The translations under genes and the position numbers were made by a program. The notes under the pieces were generated by a model. The model saw only the letters and a list, made by a program, of their open reading frames with translations, was not told the DNA's origin and made no database searches. Shown here piece after piece: positions 7,775 to 14,823 of a stretch of 33,385 nt of DNA; position 1 is the first letter of the stretch; the number at the start of each line of letters is the position of its first letter. Source of the stretch: Phycisphaerae bacterium (GTDB taxonomy: Bacteria; Planctomycetota; Phycisphaerae; Sedimentisphaerales; Anaerobacaceae); assembly GCA_026386805.1 (NCBI GenBank), contig JAPLMX010000203.1, positions 1 to 33,385 of the forward strand, written 5' to 3'.

Positions 7775-8611
7775 TCAGTACTTTCGTTCCATCGCCAGCA
7801 GTCTGGCAACCCGCTCTTCGGTTGGGGGGTGCGTGCTGAAGAGCTTGGCGACATTGCTGCCCGTCAACGGCTGGACGATGAACAGGCTGCTCTGAGCGTC
7901 CGGCACCGGCAGGGGAATCCGCTGATTGGCCGCTTCCAACTTCTGAAGGGAGCGAGCCAGACCTCGCGGATCGCCGACCAGTTCGGCCCCGGAACGGTCC
8001 GCCTCGAACTCCCGTGAGCGGCTGATCGCCAACTGGATCAACATGGCCGCCATCGGAGCGAGGATCATCAGTAACAGCGAGATAAGGGGATTGGAGCGTC
8101 GGTCGTCGTTGCCCCACATGGCCATGTAGGTGATGGAACTGATCGCACCGGCCAAGATGGCGGCGATTGTGCTGATCAGGATATCGCGGTTCTTGACGTG
8201 AGACAGCTCGTGCGCAATGACGCCTCGGAGCTCCTCATCGTTGAGCATCTGCCGCAGGCCCGCCGTGACGCACACCGCACTGTGGCGGGGTCCGCGACCG
8301 GTCGCGAAAGCGTTGGGAGCCGCCGCAGGGGAGATGTACACGCGAGGCATGGGCAGGCCCGCCCGCTGGGACAACTGCTCGACGATCCCCCACAGTGCCG
8401 GATCTTCCGCCGGCGAGATCTCCTGGGCCCGCATGGTTGCCAGGGCGATCTTGTCGCTGAAGAAATAGGCGACAAGGTTCATCAGCCCGCCGAAGAAAAA
8501 TGCGTAGAAAATCCCGATCCGCCCGCCGACCAAATAGCCGACGCCCAAGCACAGGCCCATCAGCGAGCCCATCAACAAGGTTGTCTTAACGCCGTTCCAC
8601 AGTCTTCCCAT
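7775..8611 (-). CDS. htpX: HtpX-type M48 membrane metalloprotease
   Basis: 278 residues, normal length for HtpX. Two N-terminal membrane segments (about 10-52) are followed by the catalytic zinc motif HELSH at 134-138, two further hydrophobic segments (about 145-195), and SREFEAD at 199-205, in which E201 is the expected third zinc ligand. APNAFATG (99-105) just before the active site is also characteristic of the family. HtpX degrades damaged or misfolded inner-membrane proteins. The gene ends six bases from the convergent stop of the TolB-like gene, with no clear terminator between them. It faces away from recQ across a 227-base spacer. Start is ATG 8611 on the minus strand. Confidence 0.92.
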   Translation of the reverse strand: MGRLWNGVKTTLLMGSLMGLCLGVGYLVGGRIGIFYAFFFGGLMNLVAYFFSDKIALATMRAQEISPAEDPALWGIVEQLSQRAGLPMPRVYISPAAAPNAFATGRGPRHSAVCVTAGLRQMLNDEELRGVIAHELSHVKNRDILISTIAAILAGAISSITYMAMWGNDDRRSNPLISLLLMILAPMAAMLIQLAISRSREFEADRSGAELVGDPRGLARSLQKLEAANQRIPLPVPDAQSSLFIVQPLTGSNVAKLFSTHPPTEERVARLLAMERKY

Positions 8612-8640
8612 GGTGCACCACCTTCAACACGGTTGGGGTT

Positions 8641-8666
8641 CCGAAACGCGAAATTTCGCGTTTCGG
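8641..8666. repeat. Perfect 26-bp palindrome between htpX and recQ
   Basis: CCGAAACGCG, then AAATTT, then CGCGTTTCGG: 26 bases exactly equal to their reverse complement. It lies 30 bases upstream of the htpX start in the divergent htpX/recQ spacer (8612-8838). It could be an operator, but shorter relatives with the AACGCG...CGCGTT core occur at 30189-30206 and 30788-30805, which favours a dispersed repeat. The rest of the spacer contains no other feature I can name. Confidence 0.75.
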
Positions 8667-8838
8667 GAACATCTTCTCTGTCTCCATTGTCATTATACCC
8701 ACTCATATATACGCCATCAGGTTCTAATTGTGCAAGATCCATACCGCCGGATGAGCGGAAAAAGGCTGGCTTGCCGAACCGGGCGGGGCTACAATCGGTC
8801 GGCGTGCAGACTCTCAGACGATTGGGAGATGGCGGACC

Positions 8839-10872
8839 TTGGTTGAGCGGCTCAAGAAAGCGTTAGAGGAATACTGGGGATACACGGAATTTCGGCCCTT
8901 GCAGAAAGAGGCGATGGAGTGTCTCTGCGCCGGCCGGGATGCGGTGGTCGTTCTGCCCACGGGCGGGGGAAAATCCTTGTGCTTTCAGGCCCCGGCCGTG
9001 ACCACGCCCGGCTTGGCCATCGTGGTCTCACCCCTGATCTCTTTGATGAAGGATCAGGTGGACGCCCTGACCGAGTGCGGCGTCCCGGCGGCGAGGATCG
9101 ACAGCTCGCTGAATCCCGAGGAGCGGGAGGCCGCCCTGGATCGCGTCCGAAAAAAGCAACTGAAGCTGCTGTATATCTCGCCCGAGCGGCTGGTGTCGGA
9201 CGGCTTCAGTAAATTCGTGCAGACGCTGGAGTTGTCGTTCATCGCCATCGACGAGGCCCACTGCATCAGCTTTTGGGGGCATGACTTCCGGCCGGAATAC
9301 CGCCAGCTTGGGTCGCTCCGGCGGGTCTTCCCGAACGTCCCGATCGGGGCGTACACCGCGACGGCGACGGACCAGGTTCGGCGAGATATCGCTGCCCAAC
9401 TGCAACTCAAGGACCCCGCCATACTGGTCGGCTCCTTCGACCGGCCCAACCTGATCTACAAGGTCCGGCCCCGGAGCAAGGCGGTCAAGCAGGTGTGCGA
9501 GGTGCTCGACCGCTATAAGGGCGAGTCGGGCATCATCTACTGCATCCGCCGCCGGGACGTGGAGCAAATGGCCGACTCGTTGACCGCCAAGGGCTACCGC
9601 GTGGCGCCGTACCACGCCGGCATGAGCGACGACGCGCGCAAGAAGAACCAGGACGACTTCGTGACGGAGAAAGTCGATACGATCATCGCCACGGTCGCCT
9701 TCGGCATGGGGATCGACAAGTCCAACGTCCGCTACGTCATCCATGCGGGCATGCCCAAGTCGCTGGAGCACTACCAGCAGGAAAGCGGCCGGGCCGGACG
9801 GGACGGCCTGGAAGCCGAGTGCTGCCTCTTCTACTCCGGCGGCGACTACGGCGTCTGGAAGAGCATTCTGACGGACTCCCGTGGCGAGGGCGTCCCGCCC
9901 TCGAATCACGGGCAGGATGCCCGCCATGGTGGCGTGGGGACCTCAAACGCGATAGACCGAAGTCGCGATTGGGACCCCTTCCCGCCCTCACGCCTCGCGG
10001 CCATGGTACGCGCGGTTCGGGAGGAGTATGCCCCGATTCGAGAACAACATGCCCCTCGCGCGAAAGAGCAGGGGCAGCATACTCACGCCCCGTTATCTCC
10101 TGCAACCGAGATCGCCTTGGCCAAGCTCGCCCGGATGTACGCCTATTGCACGGACGCCGGCTGCCGGCGCCGGACGATTCTGGAGTATTTCGGGCAAGGG
10201 TACAAACAGGACAACTGCGGCACGTGCGACATCTGCTTAGGCGACGTGGACCTGGTGAGCGATGCCCTGGTCACGGCTCAAAAGATCCTCTCGTGCATTC
10301 TGCGTCTGGGCCAGCGTTTCGGCGGCGGCTATACGGCCCTGGTCCTGACCGGCTCGCGGGACCAGCGCATCCTCGACAACCAGCACAACGCCCTGAGTAC
10401 CTACGGCCTACTCAGAGATCACGACAAGCGCACGGTCCACGACTGGATCGAGCAGTTGACGGGCCAGGGCTTCGTGGAGAAGACCGGCGAGTACAACGTC
10501 CTGTCCGTCACGCCGGAGGGCTGGCGGGTCCTCAAGGGCGAAGCGACGCCGCGCTTGCTCAAGCCCGCCGAGAGGTCCAAGCCCGAACGCAAGGCCAAGG
10601 TGGTCACCCAGGCATGGGAAGGAGTGGACAAGGGGCTCTTCGATGCGCTGCGGGTCCTGCGGGCCGTGCTGGCGCGTGACCGCGCGGTCCCGGCCTTCGT
10701 CATCTTCGGCGATGCGGCCCTGCGGGACATGGCCCGCAAACGGCCTTCCACGGAGCAGCAGTTCCTGGCGGTCAAAGGCGTCGGCGAGACCAAGTGCCGG
10801 CAGTACGGCCGCGTCATGATCGAGAAGATTCGCGTCTATTGCCTCGACCACGGCCTCGAAATGGACCGTTGA
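8839..10872 (+). CDS. recQ: ATP-dependent DNA helicase RecQ with an insertion
   Basis: 677 residues. Helicase motifs are intact: PTGGGKS (40-46, K45), DEAH (138-141), YTATATD, and VAFGMGIDKSNVRYVIH plus QQESGRAGRDG in motif V/VI. Zinc ligands are C437, C442 (DAGCRRR), C460, C463 and C466 (NCGTCDIC). An RQC winged-helix region and a C-terminal HRDC-like domain (about 600-670, FLAVKGVGETK) follow. RecQ unwinds DNA 3'-5' in recombination repair. About 75 residues (348-422) between the second helicase lobe and the zinc site have no counterpart in typical RecQ. They begin with a 49-nt palindromic repeat (9881-9929) and contain a second inverted repeat, GAGTATGC at 10024-10031 against GCATACTC at 10077-10084. 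The start is taken as TTG 8839, with GGGAG ten bases upstream; the ATG at 8829 is out of frame. Confidence 0.92.
   Translation: MVERLKKALEEYWGYTEFRPLQKEAMECLCAGRDAVVVLPTGGGKSLCFQAPAVTTPGLAIVVSPLISLMKDQVDALTECGVPAARIDSSLNPEEREAALDRVRKKQLKLLYISPERLVSDGFSKFVQTLELSFIAIDEAHCISFWGHDFRPEYRQLGSLRRVFPNVPIGAYTATATDQVRRDIAAQLQLKDPAILVGSFDRPNLIYKVRPRSKAVKQVCEVLDRYKGESGIIYCIRRRDVEQMADSLTAKGYRVAPYHAGMSDDARKKNQDDFVTEKVDTIIATVAFGMGIDKSNVRYVIHAGMPKSLEHYQQESGRAGRDGLEAECCLFYSGGDYGVWKSILTDSRGEGVPPSNHGQDARHGGVGTSNAIDRSRDWDPFPPSRLAAMVRAVREEYAPIREQHAPRAKEQGQHTHAPLSPATEIALAKLARMYAYCTDAGCRRRTILEYFGQGYKQDNCGTCDICLGDVDLVSDALVTAQKILSCILRLGQRFGGGYTALVLTGSRDQRILDNQHNALSTYGLLRDHDKRTVHDWIEQLTGQGFVEKTGEYNVLSVTPEGWRVLKGEATPRLLKPAERSKPERKAKVVTQAWEGVDKGLFDALRVLRAVLARDRAVPAFVIFGDAALRDMARKRPSTEQQFLAVKGVGETKCRQYGRVMIEKIRVYCLDHGLEMDR
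9881..9929 (+). repeat. 49-nt palindromic element inside recQ
   Basis: Two tandem hairpins. The first is perfect: CGAGGGCG, loop TCC, CGCCCTCG (9885-9903). The second keeps CGGGCA, loop GGA, TGCCCG (9909-9923) but its outermost pairs have decayed. It is read in frame as GEGVPPSNHGQDARH. The frame is the same as in the gspE copy at 25383. The closing GTGG/ATGG stem is imperfect, suggesting an older insertion. Confidence 0.8.
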
Positions 10873-10959
10873 GAGACTATCTCAAGTTGTCAAAGAGTGT
10901 GTTGTAACTCCTTTCAAAAACGGTACTTACGGTTGTTCCGGCATTGCCAACACCGGGGA

Positions 10960-11602
10960 ATTGGCTTCGTTTCGAACTTCACACTTCAAACTTCACACTT
11001 CTTCTCAATTGGCTTTGTTTCGCACATTCGACCCCAGCGGGGCACGCCCGTTCCCGTCCGTCCGGGGAAGGATTGGCTTTGTTTCGCATGAATACCCACC
11101 ACGGAGACACGGAGGACACGGAGAAGGAAATTGAAGTCCTGCTTGCCAAGGAATCCACGATTGCCTCCGTGATCTCTGTGCCTCCGTGGTGAACCCTTTG
11201 GGCCAGGGCAGATTGGCTTTGTTTCGCACGGCGGGTCCCCAGCCCCCGTTGCTCCCTCCAAATTGGGTTCGTTTCGCACACTTTGCCCTCCGCGGGCTGG
11301 AGGCGGTAGGCCGCAGCGCTGGCGTCCCGCCGCAGGTCCGTCCCCAATTCGCAATCCGCAATCCGACAACTCCGCCGAAGGCGGATGCCTGTTGCCCGGT
11401 GTCGTTCCGGAAATCGAGGAATTGGCTTCGTTTCACACGATTGGCGCCGGCGAAGGCACCGTCCGTGGGGCCAATTGGCTTTGTTTGTACAAGCGGCCCC
11501 CGGCTGCCTCCCGCCGGACCCCAGATTGGCTTTGTTTCTTCACAGCCATCGGCTTGGCCCGCTTAACCCTTGAAACTCCTCCCATTGGCTTTGTTTGTAC
11601 AA
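10960..11602 (+). repeat. Array of nine degenerate ATTGGCTTTGTTTCGCACA motifs
   Basis: Copies begin at 10960, 11008, 11072, 11212, 11262, 11421, 11474, 11525 and 11584. The first nine bases vary little (ATTGGCTTT or ATTGGCTTC, once ATTGGGTTC). The 3' part is either TTTCGCACA-like or TTTGTACAA-like. Start-to-start distances are 48, 64, 140, 50, 159, 53, 51 and 59, clustering near 50. The DNA between copies is unrelated from one gap to the next and itself carries other repeats. All nine copies are in the same orientation. Confidence 0.8.
11098..11192. repeat. Imperfect inverted repeat of the CACGGAGG type
   Basis: ACCACGGAGACACGGAGG at about 11099-11116 is mirrored by CCTCCGTGATCTCTGTGCC followed by TCCGTGGT, ending at 11191. 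The ~95-bp unit belongs to a widespread type of bacterial intergenic repeat built on CACGGAGACACGGAG. It sits between the third and fourth ATTGGCTTT motifs and explains the long 140-base gap there. Confidence 0.7.
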
Positions 11603-11862
11603 CCGTCTACCGACTACCGTCTCGTGGCTTTCTCAATGTCTCTGTGATGATATAATTCTACTATAAGAAGACGCTTCTTGACGCCTGCTTGTTGACGCAA
11701 AAAGGTAGAATCCCACAGAAATCTTTTGCCGCCGGACCGGCCCAGCCCGGACTTCGGCCCGTCGAGAGCCTCCGGGTCGAACGACGAGTTCAGTCGAGCC
11801 AAGGGCGAAAGGTAGTAGCCCAGTGATACGGATTCAGTTTAATTCGTGCGCTCGACCCGACC

Positions 11863-11911
11863 GTGGCATGGGCTTCCAGCCCATGTATCATCGGCAGGAT
11901 GCCGATGCCAC
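11863..11911. repeat. 49-nt two-hairpin palindromic element (intergenic copy)
   Basis: Ends GTGG (11863-11866) and CCAC (11908-11911) pair perfectly. The left hairpin is CATGGGCT, loop TCC, AGCCCATG (11867-11885) and the right hairpin CATCGGCA, loop GGA, TGCCGATG (11889-11907). It has exactly the 4-8-3-8-3-8-3-8-4 layout of the copies at 25383 and 31477 although many paired bases differ, all compensated. Confidence 0.85.
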
Positions 11912-12323
11912 AAAGTCGGACGCGCACGGACTTTTCCGAATCCGTATGATTCATCACTGGGGAACGGGGGAACTGGGGGACAAGGACAAGAAGCGAAACG
12001 AGCCCCGGCTCCGCCAAGGCGAAGCCCGGCAGGGACGAAAGAACACCTCCGGCGTGCCCCCGGAATCCCCGCTCGCTGCTACGTCCTTCGCGGCTCGGCA
12101 GGGGGAGTGCGGACACGTGACGCAGGCCGGGCACGTCCGAAGCGGCCGTGCAGGGGAGATTTACCGCTTCGGGCCAATAGCATGGTAGCAGCAGGGCAAG
12201 TCGCATTGGCCGCCGGGGATGACACGAAGCGCAGAGCGGAAGCCATAGCTGCCCCCGATCCGGGATCTCTTGTGTGCAAAAAGTACCTGACACCGTCGTC
12301 TTTCCCGGCGCGACACCGAAATC

Positions 12324-14207
12324 TCATTTGGGATGGGTATAGTGGCTCATCATAATATTCTCAGCAGGCTTGTTCATCGGAGTCCACCCTGAATCACTGC
12401 TTCCGCCAGCATTAGGATTAGTCTCCCAATTCCACCAAAACGCTCCCAACCACCAGCTTCGCTGCCTGCACACGCTCAGAAGAGCTTCGTAACATTCCGC
12501 TTGCTCCTGAAAGTCCATGGCACGGGATGAGGCGTCCGTATACCAAGGTGTGCGATTGGTTCCATCAACACTTTGGTAACCCGCTTCCACGAATATTATC
12601 TTCTTCCCCGCCCAATCGGAGTTGAGCCAATTCTCAATGGAATCGGCACGATTCGTCCAGGCTCGCTTCAGTTCGTCCAAAGTGGGATCATTCTTGTCGG
12701 TCAGCGGATAGTAGGCACTGACTCCTATGTAATCAAGATCATTCCACCAACCAACATTCTTTTCACCGCCGTGATTGGCGGCATAGACTAAGGGCCCTCC
12801 ATAATAGGCTCGTGTACGTTGAATAATAGTCCCCCATGAAAAAGACCAGGAGACGGTTTTCTCAAGTTCAGAGCCAATGCAGAATAATTCAACTTCCTGT
12901 TCCTTAGCTATTTGACCCCAGAAAGCAATAAATTTCTGATACGCTGAAAACCATTCATTGGATGGATTTATTTCACCCCTCCACACCCCATCCTGACAGT
13001 CGACCGAAGGCTTGAGCATCACTTTCATGCCTTGTTCATGACATTGTTTAATCGCCTCAACTACAGATTCGGGAGTAGCTGAATAACGTGTGTAGTCCGG
13101 CTCTATGGTCGTGGAATTGACATTGTCTTGAAACCACCATACACATAGAGCAATCCAATTGCAGCCAACTTCCCTGGCTTTGGTCAGAGAATGATCGGAA
13201 TCTTCGGTTAGCATCGCAGTCGGTTGCCACGCAGTGTAGCTGACACCTTTCATCTCAATAGGCCGAGTGTTTGGCGCAAAGGTACGAATCGAAAAACTCC
13301 AGACCTTCCCCTTCACGCGATGACCCGGCCCGGCGCCAGCAACTTCGTCGATTCGCCAATAATAGGTTGTTCCCGAAACAAGATCCTTGGGATAGGCAGA
13401 GCCAGGACGGCCGATAACACAAGAAGTCGCCGTCTGGTTGCCGAGAAACGCCTTGGGGGCGCCATTGCTGACATCGGTGAAATTACTACCGAAATATACA
13501 TCGTGAGATATGGCCAAGTCACCAGGTTTCCAAGTAAGGAGCACCGCCGTCTCGGCAAGTAACGCGCCATCAACCGGATCGGGATCCCAGGCGGTCTGAA
13601 TCAATGTCTCCCCGATTTGGACATTGTCGATATGCAGACTTCCTTTGGTACCTGCGGCCGAATCGGAGGCAATAAGAATCCCGGCGATGTTCGTCAGGTT
13701 TCTATTGATGATACTGCCAACGACCACATCGTTAAGGGTCAACACAAACTTCGGGCCCAGTCGCTCGACGACCAGCGTGTTGTACTGCCCCTGTCTCATG
13801 TTCGAGCCAGGCAGGTCTGTCCAGTCGGGCCAGCCCCCATCTTCCGAGGAGACATAGCGGAAGAATTCCCCCGGGGGGGCATATACCTCGATAAAGGCAT
13901 TGCCTTCTGCGTCATCAATGCGGAGGTGGACACTGAACTTGTCATTGGCCTTGAAGTCAAAAGAGATTCTCCCTTCATTGTCAACGGCTCGGGACAGACC
14001 CGACCTCGCCCAATCGGTGGCCTGCACTCCCGCGATAAGAACCTCGTTGTTTACAATTCTGACCTGAATGGTCCCATCCGTTTGGGTCGACCAACCGTTC
14101 CCTACGTAGCCATTGGACCTGTTGAAATCGTCCCTGAACCCTACGGACCAAGCGTTGGTGGCCGAAAGCACAAGAACAAGTGCTGTCAGAAAACAGATCT
14201 TAGCCAT
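12324..14207 (-). CDS. Secreted modular GH113-like glycosidase
   Basis: 627 residues. Signal peptide 1-21 (ATNAWSVG). Residues ~22-200 form a lectin-like beta-sandwich (FRDDFNRSNG start, LHIDNVQIG end). Residues ~205-310 form a fibronectin-III-like domain common in planctomycete exoproteins (WDPDPVDGA, DVYFGSNF, TYYWRIDEV). Residues ~318-625 resemble GH113 TIM-barrel beta-mannanases: MKGVSYTAW, NWIALCVWWFQD, GMKVMLKPSVD, then CIGSELE (E447 the likely acid/base) and FVEAGYQS (E541 the likely nucleophile), closing with AFWWNWETNP. It probably cleaves beta-mannan or a related hemicellulose outside the cytoplasm. AAGGAGGG lies upstream of ATG 14207. The gene is visibly less G+C-rich than both neighbours, stands alone on its strand and is bounded by repeat-rich spacers, which suggests acquisition by transfer. 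Confidence 0.8.
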   Translation of the reverse strand: MAKICFLTALVLVLSATNAWSVGFRDDFNRSNGYVGNGWSTQTDGTIQVRIVNNEVLIAGVQATDWARSGLSRAVDNEGRISFDFKANDKFSVHLRIDDAEGNAFIEVYAPPGEFFRYVSSEDGGWPDWTDLPGSNMRQGQYNTLVVERLGPKFVLTLNDVVVGSIINRNLTNIAGILIASDSAAGTKGSLHIDNVQIGETLIQTAWDPDPVDGALLAETAVLLTWKPGDLAISHDVYFGSNFTDVSNGAPKAFLGNQTATSCVIGRPGSAYPKDLVSGTTYYWRIDEVAGAGPGHRVKGKVWSFSIRTFAPNTRPIEMKGVSYTAWQPTAMLTEDSDHSLTKAREVGCNWIALCVWWFQDNVNSTTIEPDYTRYSATPESVVEAIKQCHEQGMKVMLKPSVDCQDGVWRGEINPSNEWFSAYQKFIAFWGQIAKEQEVELFCIGSELEKTVSWSFSWGTIIQRTRAYYGGPLVYAANHGGEKNVGWWNDLDYIGVSAYYPLTDKNDPTLDELKRAWTNRADSIENWLNSDWAGKKIIFVEAGYQSVDGTNRTPWYTDASSRAMDFQEQAECYEALLSVCRQRSWWLGAFWWNWETNPNAGGSSDSGWTPMNKPAENIMMSHYTHPK

Positions 14208-14823
14208 CTCATTCCCTCCTTAACCTCGGGATGTTAGGTTTGACTTCATCCGGGATTTCCCATATACATTTCACGTAACTACTCCTGCTTGCCACGAATC
14301 CAATAATACAGAGATGTGACCTCGATTGCAACAACATTCCGGCGTGTGCGAGGTCTCTTTCTGACGCTACGTTACTCCTTTGTGTACAGTGACTTATGAA
14401 CCGTACAAGAAAGGTGATTGGGGAACGGGGGACGTATCCTATTTTCTCCTTCGTTCATAGCGAATTCACCTGTGAGCGGGGCTGCTCGGCCCACCGTTTG
14501 CTGTGGGCTGTTCGCCGTGAAAAGCGAGTTGGGGGTGTCTTGAAGTGAGGAGCGAGAGCGAGCCTATGGCTCGCCGGGCGCAGCATGAATCCCAGCCGCA
14601 ATCCGGGCGGGGATTGAGCCTCGGGGGGGAATTAAAGGTACGCGGTCCATTTTCGAGGGCGGGGTCGTTCGAGGAGGGAGGAGGGAGTGAGGCTACACCG
14701 GGTCCATTCTTCCCCAGCCGGGGGCGGCTGGGCTACAGCTTTTTTCGCCTTTTTGCGTTTCTTTCGGCTAATGTGGTTTGGATTCCGGCCGAAGGCCGGG
14801 GTGAGGAAATCGGCAGAGGACCG
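14208..14823. other. Spacer between the GH113-like gene and the permease gene
   Basis: No gene is supported. The part next to 14208 carries the minus-strand ribosome site (CCTCCTTA on the plus strand) and should contain the glycosidase promoter, though no convincing -35/-10 pair was found. GGGGAACGGGGGACG near 14418 recurs in variant form near 11960. The right part has the 27-nt repeat at 14716-14742 followed by a T-rich run, which could serve as a terminator for the permease gene approaching from the right. Confidence 0.5.
14716..14742 (+). repeat. 27-nt direct repeat, copy 1 (flanks the permease gene)
   Basis: The 27 bases beginning AGCCGGGGGCGGCTGGG and ending CTACAGCTTT are identical at 17547-17573, in the same orientation, on the other side of the 2.5-kb permease gene. 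AGCCG/CGGCT forms a 5-bp hairpin with a GGGG loop. A T-run follows here (14739-14745). Confidence 0.85.

Larger units (their letters stand above)
10873..12323. other. 1.45-kb gene-free, repeat-filled region
   Basis: No open frame here looks like a protein; those present on either strand are translations of repeats. Contents in order: a GAACTTCACACTTC tract at 10975-11001 matching the pilM/pilN spacer; nine ATTGGCTTTGTTTCG motifs (10960-11602); an inverted CACGGAGG repeat (11098-11192); GCAATCCGCAATCC heptamers near 11350; a TCCGCCGAAGGCGGA hairpin near 11372; and a 49-nt two-hairpin element (11863-11911). Near 12279 the phrase AAAAAGTACCTGACACC resembles sequence seen beside REP-associated transposases. 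The last ~400 bases hold nothing else I can identify. Confidence 0.7.

Noticed and set aside
10979-11436. Minus-strand proteins with recurring CETKPI/AKQSQ/RNKAN phrases
   Set aside because: These phrases are just the ATTGGCTTTGTTTCG repeats read backwards in different frames; no domain, ribosome site or stable frame supports a gene.
10960-11602. CRISPR array
   Set aside because: The repeated unit is only 15-19 nt, degenerate and without inner dyad; intervals run from 48 to 159 nt and no cas gene is present.
13617-14237. Plus-strand open frame opposite the GH113-like gene
   Set aside because: No protein-like motif; the minus-strand gene has a signal peptide, ribosome site and catalytic motifs.
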